Assembly: GCF_040675855.1 (NCBI RefSeq)
Contig: NZ_JBEGIK010000001.1
Span: 2,666,001-2,730,000, forward strand
Origin: Microbacterium sp. LWH3-1.2
GTDB taxonomy: Bacteria > Actinomycetota > Actinomycetes > Actinomycetales > Microbacteriaceae
Reading direction: 5' to 3'
Length of the DNA: 64,000 nt
A program made the position numbers and the translations under genes. The notes below the pieces were generated by a model that saw nothing but the letters and a program-made list of their open reading frames with translations, made no database searches and had not been told where the DNA came from. Positions within the stretch are counted from its first letter, which is position 1. Every line of letters starts with the position of its first letter. This document shows positions 10,612 to 19,686 of this stretch, piece by piece.

Positions 10612-11655
10612 ATGGAACAGCTCAAGGTCATCGGAACCGAGGACGACAAGCTCATCCTGGCGACGGAGTCCGGCGAGAGATTCACGCTCGACGTGGACGA
10701 CGTGCTGCGCGGGGAGCTGCGCAAGGCGCGCCGCGAGCGCGAGGCCGATGTGCAGACCCCGCGTCCGAGCCCCCGCGAGATCCAGGCCCACATCCGCTCC
10801 GGTCTGTCCGCGCGCGAGGTGGCAGAGCTGCTCGGCGCCCGCGTGGAGGACATCGTGCGCTTCGAGGGCCCCGTGCTCGCCGAGCGCGAGCACATCGTCG
10901 GCCAGGCGCTGGCCGTTCCCGTGCTCCTCGGCGGTGACTTCGAGGGCGACGGGCAGACGACATTCGGCTCGGCGGTGCGCGCCAAGCTCGCCGAGGCGGG
11001 CGCGGTCGGCGAACGCTGGACCAGCTGGAAGGAGCCGACCGGCTGGATCGTCAAGCTGGAGTTCACCTCGAACGACATCGGCCACGACGCCCGCTGGGGG
11101 TTCGACCCGCGCCGGAGCACGCTGTCGCCGCTGAACACCGACGCCATCCAGCTCTCGCGTCAGGGGTCTCTCCCCGAGGGGCTCATCCCCCGGCTGCGCG
11201 CCCTCGACAGCGTGGCTGCGAAGGACGACTCCCGCTTCGACAGCGGGGCGTTCGGTCCGCGCCGCCTTCCCGACGCCGACATCGAGTCACCCGACATCCC
11301 TGGCCCGGCCGCACCCGCCGTCCAGGAGGCCGCCATCAAGCGCGCCAGCGAGCCCGCCGTGGTGACCTCGGCCGAGACCGCCGACCTTCTCGAGGCACTG
11401 CGTCGTCGTCGCGGTCAGCGTGAGCCGCTCCCGGGTGCCGAGGAGGTCGTGTCGGGTCCACGCTCGCCCGCGCCGGTTGCGCTCTTCGACGCGCTGGAGC
11501 CGGGATACGACGAGTCGTCGTCCGACGAGGAACCGCCGGCATCCGACTACCAGGCGCCGACGCCGGCTGCTGTTGCCGAGGCCGGTCGTCGCAAGGGACG
11601 CACGTCGATGCCGTCGTGGGACGAGATCGTGTTCGGCGCCCGCTCCGACGACTGA
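10612..11655 (+). CDS. sepH: septation protein SepH
   Basis: SepH (DUF3071) promotes FtsZ assembly at division sites in actinobacteria. The 347-residue protein begins with the conserved MEQLKVIGTEDDKLILATESGERFTLDVDDVL, then a helix-turn-helix-like segment (PREIQAHIRSGLSAREVAELLG) and the conserved WTSWKEPTGWIVKLEF and DARWGFD stretches. The rest is a long, low-complexity acidic tail ending in TSMPSWDEIVFGARSDD, a short conserved C-terminal motif. The 263-bp gap before it holds a possible TATGAC -10 at 10517 and little else. It is convergent with the phosphodiesterase gene, 6 bp apart. Confidence 0.92.
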   Translation: MEQLKVIGTEDDKLILATESGERFTLDVDDVLRGELRKARREREADVQTPRPSPREIQAHIRSGLSAREVAELLGARVEDIVRFEGPVLAEREHIVGQALAVPVLLGGDFEGDGQTTFGSAVRAKLAEAGAVGERWTSWKEPTGWIVKLEFTSNDIGHDARWGFDPRRSTLSPLNTDAIQLSRQGSLPEGLIPRLRALDSVAAKDDSRFDSGAFGPRRLPDADIESPDIPGPAAPAVQEAAIKRASEPAVVTSAETADLLEALRRRRGQREPLPGAEEVVSGPRSPAPVALFDALEPGYDESSSDEEPPASDYQAPTPAAVAEAGRRKGRTSMPSWDEIVFGARSDD

Positions 11656-11661
11656 TGAACT

Positions 11662-12783
11662 TCAGGCTCCGGCGAACGCGCCGAGCCGGATGAGCGGCAC
11701 GATCCGCTCCTCGTCGGTCAGCGAGCCATGCTGCCCGATCATCTTCTGCGGGGCCTTGTCGGCGAGCCGGTCGTCGTAGTATGCGACGCCCGCGCGCGCG
11801 GCGACGATCACGTCGCCGATCCGCGCAGCGACTTCCGGCTCGACCGTGCCCACCAGCCCTGACGACTCGAGTTCGGCGCGTGAGAAGACCCACGAACGGG
11901 ATGCCTCGGCCTGCCGCCACCTCCCCAGCACCGCATCTGCCGCACCCGACTCCGCGTACAGGTGGAGCATCCGAGGTTCTCCGCCGATGAGGCGGACGCC
12001 GTCGAGCAGGTCGTCCCCCTCCTCCAGAAGGAGATGGCGATGCCGCGGCACGTCGACCATGCCGTGGTCCGACGTGACCACGACGCCGGTGCCGCGGTCG
12101 AGGGATGTCGAGAGCGTGCGGGCCGCGGCATCCACCCGCTCCAGCCCGGCGACCCATTCATCGGACTCCCAGCCGCGCTTGTGGCCGATCGCGTCGAGAT
12201 CGGGCGCATAGAGATAGATGAGGGAACCCGGATGCTGCGCCGCGAGGTCGGCGGCGAGGCTCACGCGCTCGTCGAGGTCGTCGGCGCCGTGGAATTCGGC
12301 GTCGCCGAGGGTGGCCGCCGTGAAGCCGGTGCCCGCGTACTCGTTGCGCGACACGGCGAGGAACGGCCTGCCGAGCGTGGCGGACAGCGGGGCTGCCCGC
12401 TGGAACTCCAAGGGCAGGCCGTCGGTGTCCCAGCCGCGCAGCAGATTCACCACGTCGTCGGTGCCGGGTACGCGCGCCCGATAGCCGACGATGCCGTGCT
12501 CCCCCGGCAGCGTGCCCGTCAGCAGGCTGGTCAGTGCGGCAGCCGTCGTCGACGGGAAGACCGAGCGCGCGACATCCTTCTTCGAGCGAGCCTCGCTGAG
12601 GAAGCGGGCGTGCCCGGATCGGGCCGAGAGGTTGGAGACACCGAGTCCGTCGAGCACCCAGACGATGGCGCTCCGCGCCGGCGCGAACCACTCCGAGCTG
12701 CCGTCGAGCGCTGCCGACATCTCGGTCACGACACGGGTGAGGCTCCGGGCGCGCGGCGGGTCCACGGGTAGGCTGAGGGTCAT
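11662..12783 (-). CDS. alkaline phosphatase superfamily nucleotide pyrophosphatase/phosphodiesterase
   Basis: A 373-residue metal-dependent phosphodiesterase of the NPP type in the alkaline phosphatase superfamily. Metal and nucleophile motifs are in order: IVWVLDGLG (first metal Asp), [15 protein letters not shown] (Thr nucleophile region), [21 protein letters not shown] (second Asp/His pair) and VVTSDHGM (Asp-His). No signal peptide is visible, so it is probably cytoplasmic. The true substrate is unknown. A weak GAGACT sequence sits 7 nt before the ATG. Confidence 0.87.
   Translation of the reverse strand: MTLSLPVDPPRARSLTRVVTEMSAALDGSSEWFAPARSAIVWVLDGLGVSNLSARSGHARFLSEARSKKDVARSVFPSTTAAALTSLLTGTLPGEHGIVGYRARVPGTDDVVNLLRGWDTDGLPLEFQRAAPLSATLGRPFLAVSRNEYAGTGFTAATLGDAEFHGADDLDERVSLAADLAAQHPGSLIYLYAPDLDAIGHKRGWESDEWVAGLERVDAAARTLSTSLDRGTGVVVTSDHGMVDVPRHRHLLLEEGDDLLDGVRLIGGEPRMLHLYAESGAADAVLGRWRQAEASRSWVFSRAELESSGLVGTVEPEVAARIGDVIVAARAGVAYYDDRLADKAPQKMIGQHGSLTDEERIVPLIRLGAFAGA
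12769..12774 (+). promoter_or_regulatory. candidate -10 element (TAGGCT) of parC
   Basis: TAGGCT 77 nt upstream of the parC ATG, inside the first codons of the divergent phosphodiesterase gene. It matches the hexamer class seen elsewhere in the window. Confidence 0.4.
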
Positions 12784-12851
12784 CGGGGCCAGTCTCGCAC
12801 ACGCGGCCGCGCCCCCTCGCTCCCCGCCGTCACCCGAGGCTTCATCGACAC

Positions 12852-15311
12852 ATGCCCGCTTCCCGCACCGATTCCTCCTCAGCCGACCACGGACGCATCG
12901 AGGACGTCGACGTCTCTTCGGAGATGCAGACGTCGTTCCTCGAGTACGCGTACTCGGTCATCTACTCGCGCGCGCTCCCCGACGCGCGCGACGGACTCAA
13001 GCCGGTGCAGCGTCGCATCCTGTTCCAGATGGCCGACATGGGCCTTCGTCCGGACCGCGGCCATGTGAAGAGCGCCCGTGTGGTCGGCGAGGTGATGGGA
13101 AAGCTGCACCCGCACGGCGACGCCCCCATCTACGACGCCCTCGTGCGTCTCGCACAGCCCTTCTCGCTGCGTGTGCCCCTGGTCGACGGGCACGGAAACT
13201 TCGGCTCGCTCGACGACGGTCCCGCCGCACCCCGGTACACCGAGGCCCGTCTCGCCCCGCCGGCGCTGGCCCTCACCGAGAACCTCGACGAGGACGTCGT
13301 CGACTTCATCCCGAACTACGACGGCCAGTTCCAGCAGCCGGAGGTGCTGCCGGCCGCGTTCCCCAACCTCGTCGTCAACGGTACGACCGGCATCGCGGTC
13401 GGCATGGCGACCAACATGGCGCCGCACAACCTGGTCGAGGTCGTGGGAGCCGCGACGCACCTGCTCGAGAACCCTGAGGCGACGGTCGACGAACTGATGG
13501 AGTTCGTGCCCGGTCCCGACCTTCCCGGCGGCGGCATCATCGTCGGCCTGGACGGCATCAAGGATGCGTACACGAACGGCCGCGGCAGCTTCCGCACGCG
13601 GGCGAAGGTGTCGATCGAATCCCTCGGCCCGCGCCGCACCGGCCTCGTCGTGACCGAGCTGCCGTACCTCGTCGGCCCCGAGCGCGTGATCGAGAAGATC
13701 AAGGACGCCGTCAACGCCAAGAAGCTCCAGGGCATCGCCGACGTCAACGATCTGACCGACCGCCACCATGGCCTGCGCCTGGTGATCGGCATCAAGACGG
13801 GATTCGACCCGCAGGCGGTGCTCGACCACCTCTACCGTCTGACGCCGCTCGAGGACTCGTTCAGCATCAACAACGTCGCCCTCGTCGAGGGACAGCCGCA
13901 GACGCTCGGACTTCGTGAGCTCCTGCGCGTCTACCTCGACCACCGAATCAGCGTGGTCACGCGCCGCAGCCGCTACCGTCTCGAGCGTCGCAGGGAACGC
14001 CTGCACCTCGTCGAGGGCCTGCTCATCGCGATCCTCGACATCGATGAGGTCATCCAGGTCATCCGTACATCCGACGACAGCGAGCAGGCGCGCACGCGCC
14101 TGATGAGCGTCTTCGACCTGTCGGAGGCGCAGTCCGAGTACATCCTCGAGCTGCGACTGCGTCGCCTCACGAAGTTCTCGCGCATCGAGCTCGAGGCCGA
14201 GCGCGACAACCTCAAGAAGGAGATCGCCCAGCTCGAGGAGTTGCTCGGCAGCGACGTGCTCCTGCGCGCGCAGGTGGCGCACGAATTGGATGCCGCCGCC
14301 GAGGCGTTCGGCACCCCGCGGCGCACGCTGCTGCTCAACGGCGGACCCGTCCAGCCGCGCTCGCGTGCGGCTGCGGCAGCCGCCGACCTGCAGATCGCCG
14401 ATGCGCCGTGCCGCGTCTTCCTCTCTGCCACCGGCCGCATGGTGCGTGCCGAGCTCGTGGCCGATGCACCCGCCGGGGGCATCGTCGCGCCATCACGACG
14501 CTCCAAGCACGACGCCATCCGCTCGGCGGTGGACGCCACCACGCGCGGCGACATCGGCGTGGTGACGAACCTCGGCCGCCTGGTGCGCTTCTCCCCCGTC
14601 GACCTGCCGTCCGTGCCGGGAAACTCCGTGCAGCTGGCGGCCGGGACGCGTGGCGACCAGTACCTCGGACTGAGTGGCGGCGAGCACATCGTCGCGCTCG
14701 TGCCGCTCGCAGACGCCCCGCCGATTGCCATCGGAACAGCGCAGGGCATCGTCAAGCGTGTGGCCGCCAGCGAGATCGCCAACAAGCACGACGTCGAGAT
14801 CATCGCCCTCAAGGACGGCGACCGGGTCGTCGGCGCCGCCCCCGCCTCGGACGGCGCCGAGCTGGTGTTCGTGGCCAGCGACGCGCAGCTGCTGCGCTTC
14901 GACGCGTCATCTGTGCGCCCGCAGGGCCGGTCCGCCGGCGGCATGGCCGGCATCCGCCTCACCGACGGCGCACAGGTCATCGCGTTCGACGTCGTCGGGC
15001 CCTCCGAGTTCGACGCCGTCGTGGTGACGATCGCCGGCTCGACGACGGCGCTCGCGGGCACCGACGCCGGCAGCGCCAAGGTGTCGCTGTTCAGCGAGTT
15101 CCCCGCGAAGGGCCGGGCGACCGGCGGTGTGCGCGCTCAGCGGTTCCTCCGTGGAGAGGATGCGCTCACGATCGCCTGGGTCGGCACCGAACCGCGCGCC
15201 GTCGGGCCGGACGGCGCGACCCGCGCTTTGCCGGAGTCCGGCGCGAAGCGCGACGCGTCGGGCACCGCGCTCGACGGAGTCATCGGCGCCGTCGGCACCG
15301 GCATCCGCTGA
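12852..15311 (+). CDS. parC: type IIA DNA topoisomerase subunit A (topoisomerase IV, ParC)
   Basis: Breakage-reunion subunit of an ATP-dependent type II topoisomerase, 819 residues. The active-site tyrosine is Y129 in APRYTEARL. The quinolone-determining segment is [10 protein letters not shown] (residues 86-95), with alanine at the position occupied by the drug-contacting serine in E. coli. A C-terminal beta-pinwheel domain follows from about residue 500; a canonical GyrA box is not seen, which supports ParC over GyrA. Its partner parE is convergent just downstream, an arrangement known in Microbacteriaceae. The protein would decatenate chromosomes and relax supercoils. GyrA identity is less likely, since gyrA normally sits beside gyrB near dnaA. 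Confidence 0.9.
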   Translation: MPASRTDSSSADHGRIEDVDVSSEMQTSFLEYAYSVIYSRALPDARDGLKPVQRRILFQMADMGLRPDRGHVKSARVVGEVMGKLHPHGDAPIYDALVRLAQPFSLRVPLVDGHGNFGSLDDGPAAPRYTEARLAPPALALTENLDEDVVDFIPNYDGQFQQPEVLPAAFPNLVVNGTTGIAVGMATNMAPHNLVEVVGAATHLLENPEATVDELMEFVPGPDLPGGGIIVGLDGIKDAYTNGRGSFRTRAKVSIESLGPRRTGLVVTELPYLVGPERVIEKIKDAVNAKKLQGIADVNDLTDRHHGLRLVIGIKTGFDPQAVLDHLYRLTPLEDSFSINNVALVEGQPQTLGLRELLRVYLDHRISVVTRRSRYRLERRRERLHLVEGLLIAILDIDEVIQVIRTSDDSEQARTRLMSVFDLSEAQSEYILELRLRRLTKFSRIELEAERDNLKKEIAQLEELLGSDVLLRAQVAHELDAAAEAFGTPRRTLLLNGGPVQPRSRAAAAAADLQIADAPCRVFLSATGRMVRAELVADAPAGGIVAPSRRSKHDAIRSAVDATTRGDIGVVTNLGRLVRFSPVDLPSVPGNSVQLAAGTRGDQYLGLSGGEHIVALVPLADAPPIAIGTAQGIVKRVAASEIANKHDVEIIALKDGDRVVGAAPASDGAELVFVASDAQLLRFDASSVRPQGRSAGGMAGIRLTDGAQVIAFDVVGPSEFDAVVVTIAGSTTALAGTDAGSAKVSLFSEFPAKGRATGGVRAQRFLRGEDALTIAWVGTEPRAVGPDGATRALPESGAKRDASGTALDGVIGAVGTGIR

Positions 15312-15316
15312 GTCCC

Positions 15317-15356
15317 TGCCGGTTCGGCCCCACCGTGTGGGTGGGGCGAACCGGCA
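15317..15356. terminator. bidirectional terminator between parC and parE
   Basis: Long hairpin: TGCCGGTTCG-(G)-CCCCACC, loop GTGTG, then GGTGGGG-CGAACCGGCA, with one bulged G. It lies 5 bp after the parC stop and 8 bp before the end of convergent parE. Confidence 0.8.
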
Positions 15357-15364
15357 GCCGGCCG

Positions 15365-17446
15365 TCACGCGTCGATGCGCTCGCGCACCAGGCGATCGCT
15401 GGAGTCGATGATGAACTCCTTGCGCGGCGCCACGTCGTTGCCCATCAGCAGTTCGAAGACGGATGCCGCCGCCTCGGCATCCTGCATCCGCACGCGTCGG
15501 AGCGTGCGGCCGCTCCGGTCCATGGTCGTCGTGGCCAACTGGTCCGCGTCCATCTCGCCGAGGCCCTTGTAGCGCTGAACCGGCTCCTGCCAACGCTTGC
15601 CGGCCTTCGTGAGCTTCGTGAGGAGTCCATGCAGCTCGGCCTCGGAGTACGTGTAGATCGTCTCGTTGGGCTTGGAACCGGGGTTCATCACGACCACGCG
15701 GTGCAGCGGCGGGACGGCGGCGTACACGCGGCCCTCGTCGATGAGCGGTCGCATGTACCGGAAGAACAGGGTCAGCAGCAGCGTGCGGATGTGGGCGCCG
15801 TCGACGTCGGCGTCGCTCATCAGGATGATCTTGCCGTAGCGCGCGGTGTCGAGGTCGAACGAGCGGCCCGAGCCGGCTCCGATCACCTGGATGATCGCGG
15901 CGCACTCCGCGTTCGAGAGCATGTCGCTGATGGACGCCTTCTGGACGTTGAGGATCTTGCCGCGGATCGGCAGCAGCGCCTGGAACTCGCTGTTGCGTGC
16001 GAGCTTGGCGGTGCCCAGGGCCGAGTCGCCCTCGACGATGAACAGCTCCGACTCGGCGACGTCGTTCGACCGGCAGTCAGCGAGCTTCGCAGGGAGCGAC
16101 GAGGACTCGAGCGCGTTCTTGCGGCGCTGCGTCTCTTTGTGGGTGCGCGCGGAGATGCGCGCCTTCATCTCGGAGACGACCTTGTCGAGCAGCAGCGAGG
16201 TCTGCGCCTTGTCGTCGCGCTTCGGCGACGTGAAGCGCGCGGTGAGTTCGCGCGTGACGACGTTCGACACGATCTGGCGGACCGCCGGTGTGCCGAGCAC
16301 CTCCTTGGTCTGACCCTCGAACTGCGGCTCGGCGACGCGCACGGTCAGCACGGCGGTGAGCCCGGCGAGGATGTCGTCCTTCTCGAGCTTGTCGTTGCCG
16401 ACCTTCAGGCGACGTGTGTTCTGCGCCACCTGATCGCGCAGCACCTTCATGAGGCCCTGTTCGAACCCCTGCTGGTGCGTGCCGCCCTTGGGTGTGGCGA
16501 TGATGTTGACGAACGAGCGCGACACCGTCTCGTAACCGGTTCCCCACCTGACGGCGATGTCGACGTGGCACTCGCGCTCGAGCTCTGTCGGCACCATCGC
16601 GCCCGAGGGCTGCAGCACCGGGACGGTCTCGGTGAACATGCCCTCACCGGTGAGTCGCCACGTGTCGGTGACGCCGGAGTCGGGTGCGAGGAAGTCGGCG
16701 AACTCGGAGATGCCGCCGTCGAACCGGTAGCTCGTCTCGACAGGCTCGCCGGCCTCGGTGCCGGGTCGCTCGTCGCGGATGACGATCTCGAGGCCCGGGA
16801 CCAGGAACGCGGTCTGGCGCGCGCGCTGCTCGAGCTCCTGCAGGTTGAACGCCGCGTCCTTCGTGAAGATCTGGCGATCCGCCCAATAGCGGATGCGCGT
16901 GCCGGTCACGCCCTTCGCGGCGCGGCCCGCGACCCGCAGCTCGCTGCGCTCCTCGAAGGGGGTGAAGCCCGAGTCGGGGCTGCCGTTCGAGAAGACACCG
17001 GGCTCGCCCCGGTGGAACGACATCGCCCACGTCTTGCCGCCGCGGTCGACCTCGACGTCGAGGCGCTCCGAGAGCGCGTTGACGACCGATGCCCCGACGC
17101 CGTGCAGACCGCCCGATGCGGCGTACGAGCCGCCCCCGAACTTGCCACCCGCGTGGAGCTTGGTGAAGACGACCTCGACGCCGGTCAGCCCTGTGCGCGG
17201 CTCGATGTCGACCGGGATGCCGCGGGCGCGGTCGCGCACCTCGACGCTGCCGTCGGCGTGGAGCACGATGTCGATGCGTGAGCCGTGGCCGGCGAGTGCC
17301 TCGTCGACGGAGTTGTCGATGATCTCCCACAGGCAGTGCATGAGGCCGCGCGAGTCGGTCGAGCCGATGTACATGCCAGGTCGCTTGCGGACCGCTTCGA
17401 GCCCTTCGAGCACCTGGAGATGATGGGCGGAGTACTCGGCGGTCAC
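15365..17446 (-). CDS. parE: type IIA DNA topoisomerase subunit B (topoisomerase IV, ParE)
   Basis: ATPase subunit partnering ParC, 693 residues. The GHKL ATPase domain carries WEIIDNSVDEALAG (Mg/ATP Asn-Asp region, about residue 45), DRARGIPVD and SGGLHGVGASVVNAL. A transducer domain follows, then the TOPRIM domain with EGDSALG near residue 473 and DADVDGAHI for metal binding. The GTG start at 17446 follows TAGGAGAT. It is convergent with parC rather than in an operon with it. Confidence 0.93.
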   Translation of the reverse strand: MTAEYSAHHLQVLEGLEAVRKRPGMYIGSTDSRGLMHCLWEIIDNSVDEALAGHGSRIDIVLHADGSVEVRDRARGIPVDIEPRTGLTGVEVVFTKLHAGGKFGGGSYAASGGLHGVGASVVNALSERLDVEVDRGGKTWAMSFHRGEPGVFSNGSPDSGFTPFEERSELRVAGRAAKGVTGTRIRYWADRQIFTKDAAFNLQELEQRARQTAFLVPGLEIVIRDERPGTEAGEPVETSYRFDGGISEFADFLAPDSGVTDTWRLTGEGMFTETVPVLQPSGAMVPTELERECHVDIAVRWGTGYETVSRSFVNIIATPKGGTHQQGFEQGLMKVLRDQVAQNTRRLKVGNDKLEKDDILAGLTAVLTVRVAEPQFEGQTKEVLGTPAVRQIVSNVVTRELTARFTSPKRDDKAQTSLLLDKVVSEMKARISARTHKETQRRKNALESSSLPAKLADCRSNDVAESELFIVEGDSALGTAKLARNSEFQALLPIRGKILNVQKASISDMLSNAECAAIIQVIGAGSGRSFDLDTARYGKIILMSDADVDGAHIRTLLLTLFFRYMRPLIDEGRVYAAVPPLHRVVVMNPGSKPNETIYTYSEAELHGLLTKLTKAGKRWQEPVQRYKGLGEMDADQLATTTMDRSGRTLRRVRMQDAEAAASVFELLMGNDVAPRKEFIIDSSDRLVRERIDA

Positions 17447-17614
17447 AATCTCCTATCGTAATCGGGGCGCCCGACGGCCCCGCACAGACACGCTTCAGGG
17501 CCGGCAAGCGTACGCGCTCAGCGAAATGTTGCCGATTCGCGGCATTCTCGAAACATCGGCGTGGTTGTATTTCATGACCGCGAGAGAGTTCTACGAATAC
17601 GAGGAGGCACCGAC

Positions 17615-17833
17615 ATGACCACGCTATCGACACCCACCGAGCCCGGCGCCGTCCTCGAGCACCGCCTCACGGCGATGGATCGTTGCGACTCCTGCGGCGC
17701 ACAGGCGTACATCGCGGCCGAGGTCAACGGCAGCGAGCTCCTCTTCTGCGCCCACCACGGACGCAAGTACGAAGAGAAGCTTCGCGCCATCGCGACCTCG
17801 TGGCACGACGAGACCGCTCGCCTCGCCGAGTAG
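17615..17833 (+). CDS. DUF7455 family small cysteine protein
   Basis: A 72-residue protein of the actinobacterial DUF7455 family, unknown function. It contains MDRCDSCGAQAYIAAEV and ELLFCAHHGRKYEEKL: a CxxC pair plus Cys-Ala-His-His, a plausible zinc site. The ATG at 17615 is preceded by GAGGAGGC at ideal spacing; the frame extends upstream to 17561 but without a ribosome-binding site. Possible promoter hexamers are TTGTAT at 17567 and TACGAA near 17592. This gene is often found near sigA and topoisomerase genes, so the location is typical. Confidence 0.85.
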   Translation: MTTLSTPTEPGAVLEHRLTAMDRCDSCGAQAYIAAEVNGSELLFCAHHGRKYEEKLRAIATSWHDETARLAE

Positions 17834-17853
17834 GAACCGTCCCGTCAGACTCG

Positions 17854-17878
17854 CACCCGTCGCTTTCAGCGGCGGGTG
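17854..17878. terminator. hairpin between DUF7455 and the racemase-like gene
   Basis: CACCCGTCGCT, loop TTC, AGCGGCGGGTG: an 11-bp stem with one G-T pair. It overlaps the stop codon of the convergent racemase-like gene and can terminate both. Confidence 0.6.
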
Positions 17879-18915
17879 TATCTGCGTTCCACGAGCGGTG
17901 ACACGCGCAGGGCGATCTCCTCACCGATCGTGCCGATGAGCTCCGCGAGATCCGTCGCGCTCGCTTCGCCGGAAGCGCCCGGACCGTAGATGGTGACGGC
18001 ATCCCCGACGGCGGCTCCCGGCCACGCGGCGACGAGAGAATCCGAGTCTCCGACGGCGATGAGCGGCCGGCTCCCGGCGGGTGTTCCGACCACCGCGCGA
18101 GTGCGCAGTGTTGACGGAAGCCCGTGGAGAGATCCGAGATCGACCCTGACGGACTCTCCGGCCACCTCGATCACGTCGGCCTCGAGCGTTCCGATCGGCG
18201 TGAGGCCGAGGTCGGCGGCGGAGGGGCCTCCGGCCGAGCGGATGCCGTAGCAGAACGCCCCTACGCGAACCATGTCGTAGCGGAACGGCGGACGGGCGAA
18301 CGAGGCGGCGCTGGCGGCCAGATGACGCATCGCCGGGCGGAGGCCCACGGCCGCGGCCGCGTCGAGCGCCCACTCGTAGACCAGGCGGGCGTCGTCGTCC
18401 TCGGCGTCCGACGCCTCCGCGATGTGGCTCCAGACACCCACGACGTCGATGACGCCTTCCGTCTGCAGCGCAGCCGCGCGCGACACGAACCCCGGCCACT
18501 GCTCCGGCCGCACGCCGTTGCGGTGCAGGCCGGTGTCGATCTTGAGGTGCGCGCGCACCGTCGAGCCGGCGTCCCGCGCGGCCTCCGCGAGCTCCTCCAG
18601 CAGATCGGCGTCGCCGATGCCGAGGTCGATCCCCCGGGCGACGGCGGCGTCGAGGTCGTCGCGTGAGGCAGCGATCCAGGCGAAGATCCGGGCGTCGTCG
18701 CCGACGGCATCGCGCACCGCACACCCCGTCCGCACGTCGAAGGCGCCGAACCAGGTCACCCCCGTTGCGGAGGCGGCCCGCACGACGGGCGCCAGGCCGT
18801 GGCCGTAGGCGTCGTCCTTGACCACGAGCATCAGCTCGGCGGGAGACACCGTGTCGCGCACGCGCGCGACGTTCGCCACGAGGGCATCGAGGTCGACGGA
18901 GAGGCGGGCGGTCAC
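17866..18915 (-). CDS. alanine racemase-like protein A: intact PLP barrel, degenerate C-terminal domain
   Basis: A 349-residue fold-type III PLP protein. The N-terminal barrel is complete: the PLP lysine is K33 in VVKDDAYGHG, followed by HLKIDTGLHRNGV, VWSHIAEA, RHLAASAA and the closing YDMVRVGAFCYGI. The C-terminal domain is degenerate. Where alanine racemases carry VSYG (catalytic Tyr), GYADG and CMD, this protein has GESVRVDLGS, AVGDSDS and no MD motif, although the final GTIGEEIALRV and ERRY tail is kept. It should therefore bind PLP but lacks the second catalytic base. The GTG start at 18915 overlaps the stop of racemase-like gene B (GTGA), so the two are translationally coupled. A lone, inactive or non-alanine racemase is the alternative to a heterodimer. 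Confidence 0.85.
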   Translation of the reverse strand: MTARLSVDLDALVANVARVRDTVSPAELMLVVKDDAYGHGLAPVVRAASATGVTWFGAFDVRTGCAVRDAVGDDARIFAWIAASRDDLDAAVARGIDLGIGDADLLEELAEAARDAGSTVRAHLKIDTGLHRNGVRPEQWPGFVSRAAALQTEGVIDVVGVWSHIAEASDAEDDDARLVYEWALDAAAAVGLRPAMRHLAASAASFARPPFRYDMVRVGAFCYGIRSAGGPSAADLGLTPIGTLEADVIEVAGESVRVDLGSLHGLPSTLRTRAVVGTPAGSRPLIAVGDSDSLVAAWPGAAVGDAVTIYGPGASGEASATDLAELIGTIGEEIALRVSPLVERRYTRR

Positions 18916-19643
18916 GGTGCCTCCACACGGGTGGCGCGAAGTCCGACCGCCGTGATCAGCTCGCCGGCGGTCAGCCCCGTGGCGTGCACCCAGTCGGCGA
19001 GCGACGGCTCGCCCAGCGCCGGGTCGCCGAGGAAGAGGACCTCCGCGCCGCGCGGGATCGCAGCATCCGCGATCTCCACCACGCACACGTCCATCGCGAC
19101 GCGCCCGACGATGGCGTGCCGCTCCCCCGCGATCACCACGTGAACCGCGCCGCCGAGCCCGCGCACGATGCCCTGGGCATAGCCGCCGGTGACCAGCGCG
19201 ACACGGGTGTCGGCCGGCGCGCGGTACGCGTAGCCGTACGACACGCCTTCCCCGGCCCGGAGATCCTTCACCGAGAGCACGGTGCCCGTGAGTCGAAGGG
19301 CCGGCGCCGTCGGGTGCTGCACACCGGTGAGCCCGAAGAACCACGAGGGCGAGAGATGCTGCGCTCTCGCGGGCATCGCCCAGGGCTCGGAATCCTGGCG
19401 GCGCCTCGCGCGAACGCTCGCTCCGGACGTGAAGCCCTCCCTCGCGAGCACGCGCCGCGCGAGCTCCGCGCCGTGTCCCCAGGCATCCGCTTCCAGGATC
19501 GACGGGTCGTACCAACGGATGCCGCGCTCCCACGCGGCCCGGGCGTTCGCGGTGAGTGCAGCCCGCGAGACGCGTGCAACCGGGGCGCTGCGGGGGTCCG
19601 ATCCCGGCACGGCATGGTCGTGCCCAGGGATCGCGGAACTCAC
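18912..19643 (-). CDS. alanine racemase C-terminal domain protein B, barrel deleted
   Basis: A 243-residue protein that keeps only the edges of an alanine racemase. Residues 25-60 resemble the racemase N terminus (SRAALTANARAAWERG, then ILEADAWGHG), but glutamate E51 replaces the PLP lysine. The sequence then jumps, without the TIM barrel, to a complete C-terminal beta domain: GEGVSYG with Tyr136, the equivalent of the catalytic Tyr265 of Bacillus Alr, GGYAQG (Tyr155) and GRVAMDVCVVEI (Met184-Asp185). It cannot form a complete PLP site alone. The GTG start at 19643 has a TAGTCT -10 ending 6 nt before it, so a leaderless mRNA is likely. Its stop overlaps the start of gene A. Confidence 0.85.
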   Translation of the reverse strand: MSSAIPGHDHAVPGSDPRSAPVARVSRAALTANARAAWERGIRWYDPSILEADAWGHGAELARRVLAREGFTSGASVRARRRQDSEPWAMPARAQHLSPSWFFGLTGVQHPTAPALRLTGTVLSVKDLRAGEGVSYGYAYRAPADTRVALVTGGYAQGIVRGLGGAVHVVIAGERHAIVGRVAMDVCVVEIADAAIPRGAEVLFLGDPALGEPSLADWVHATGLTAGELITAVGLRATRVEAP

Positions 19644-19648
19644 GCCCC

Positions 19649-19655
19649 TAGACTA
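19649..19655. promoter_or_regulatory. shared, overlapping divergent -10 elements
   Basis: The heptamer TAGACTA contains TAGACT on the plus strand (33 nt gap to the ATP-grasp ATG) and TAGTCT on the minus strand (6 nt gap to the GTG of racemase-like gene B). The divergent promoters therefore use the same bases. Confidence 0.55.
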
Positions 19656-19686
19656 TCGGGGTCCCCGAACCGAACCCGGAGCACGC

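Noticed and set aside
14408..17281. A 957-residue plus-strand frame across the parC end and antisense to parE
   Set aside because: It crosses a strong terminator and is antisense to parE; no family motif, composition typical of GC shadow frames.
19268..19643. Racemase-like gene B as a frameshifted remnant of gene A
   Set aside because: Both frames are intact, in precise GTGA overlap, and their conserved parts are complementary rather than redundant; a recent frameshift or deletion would not give this.
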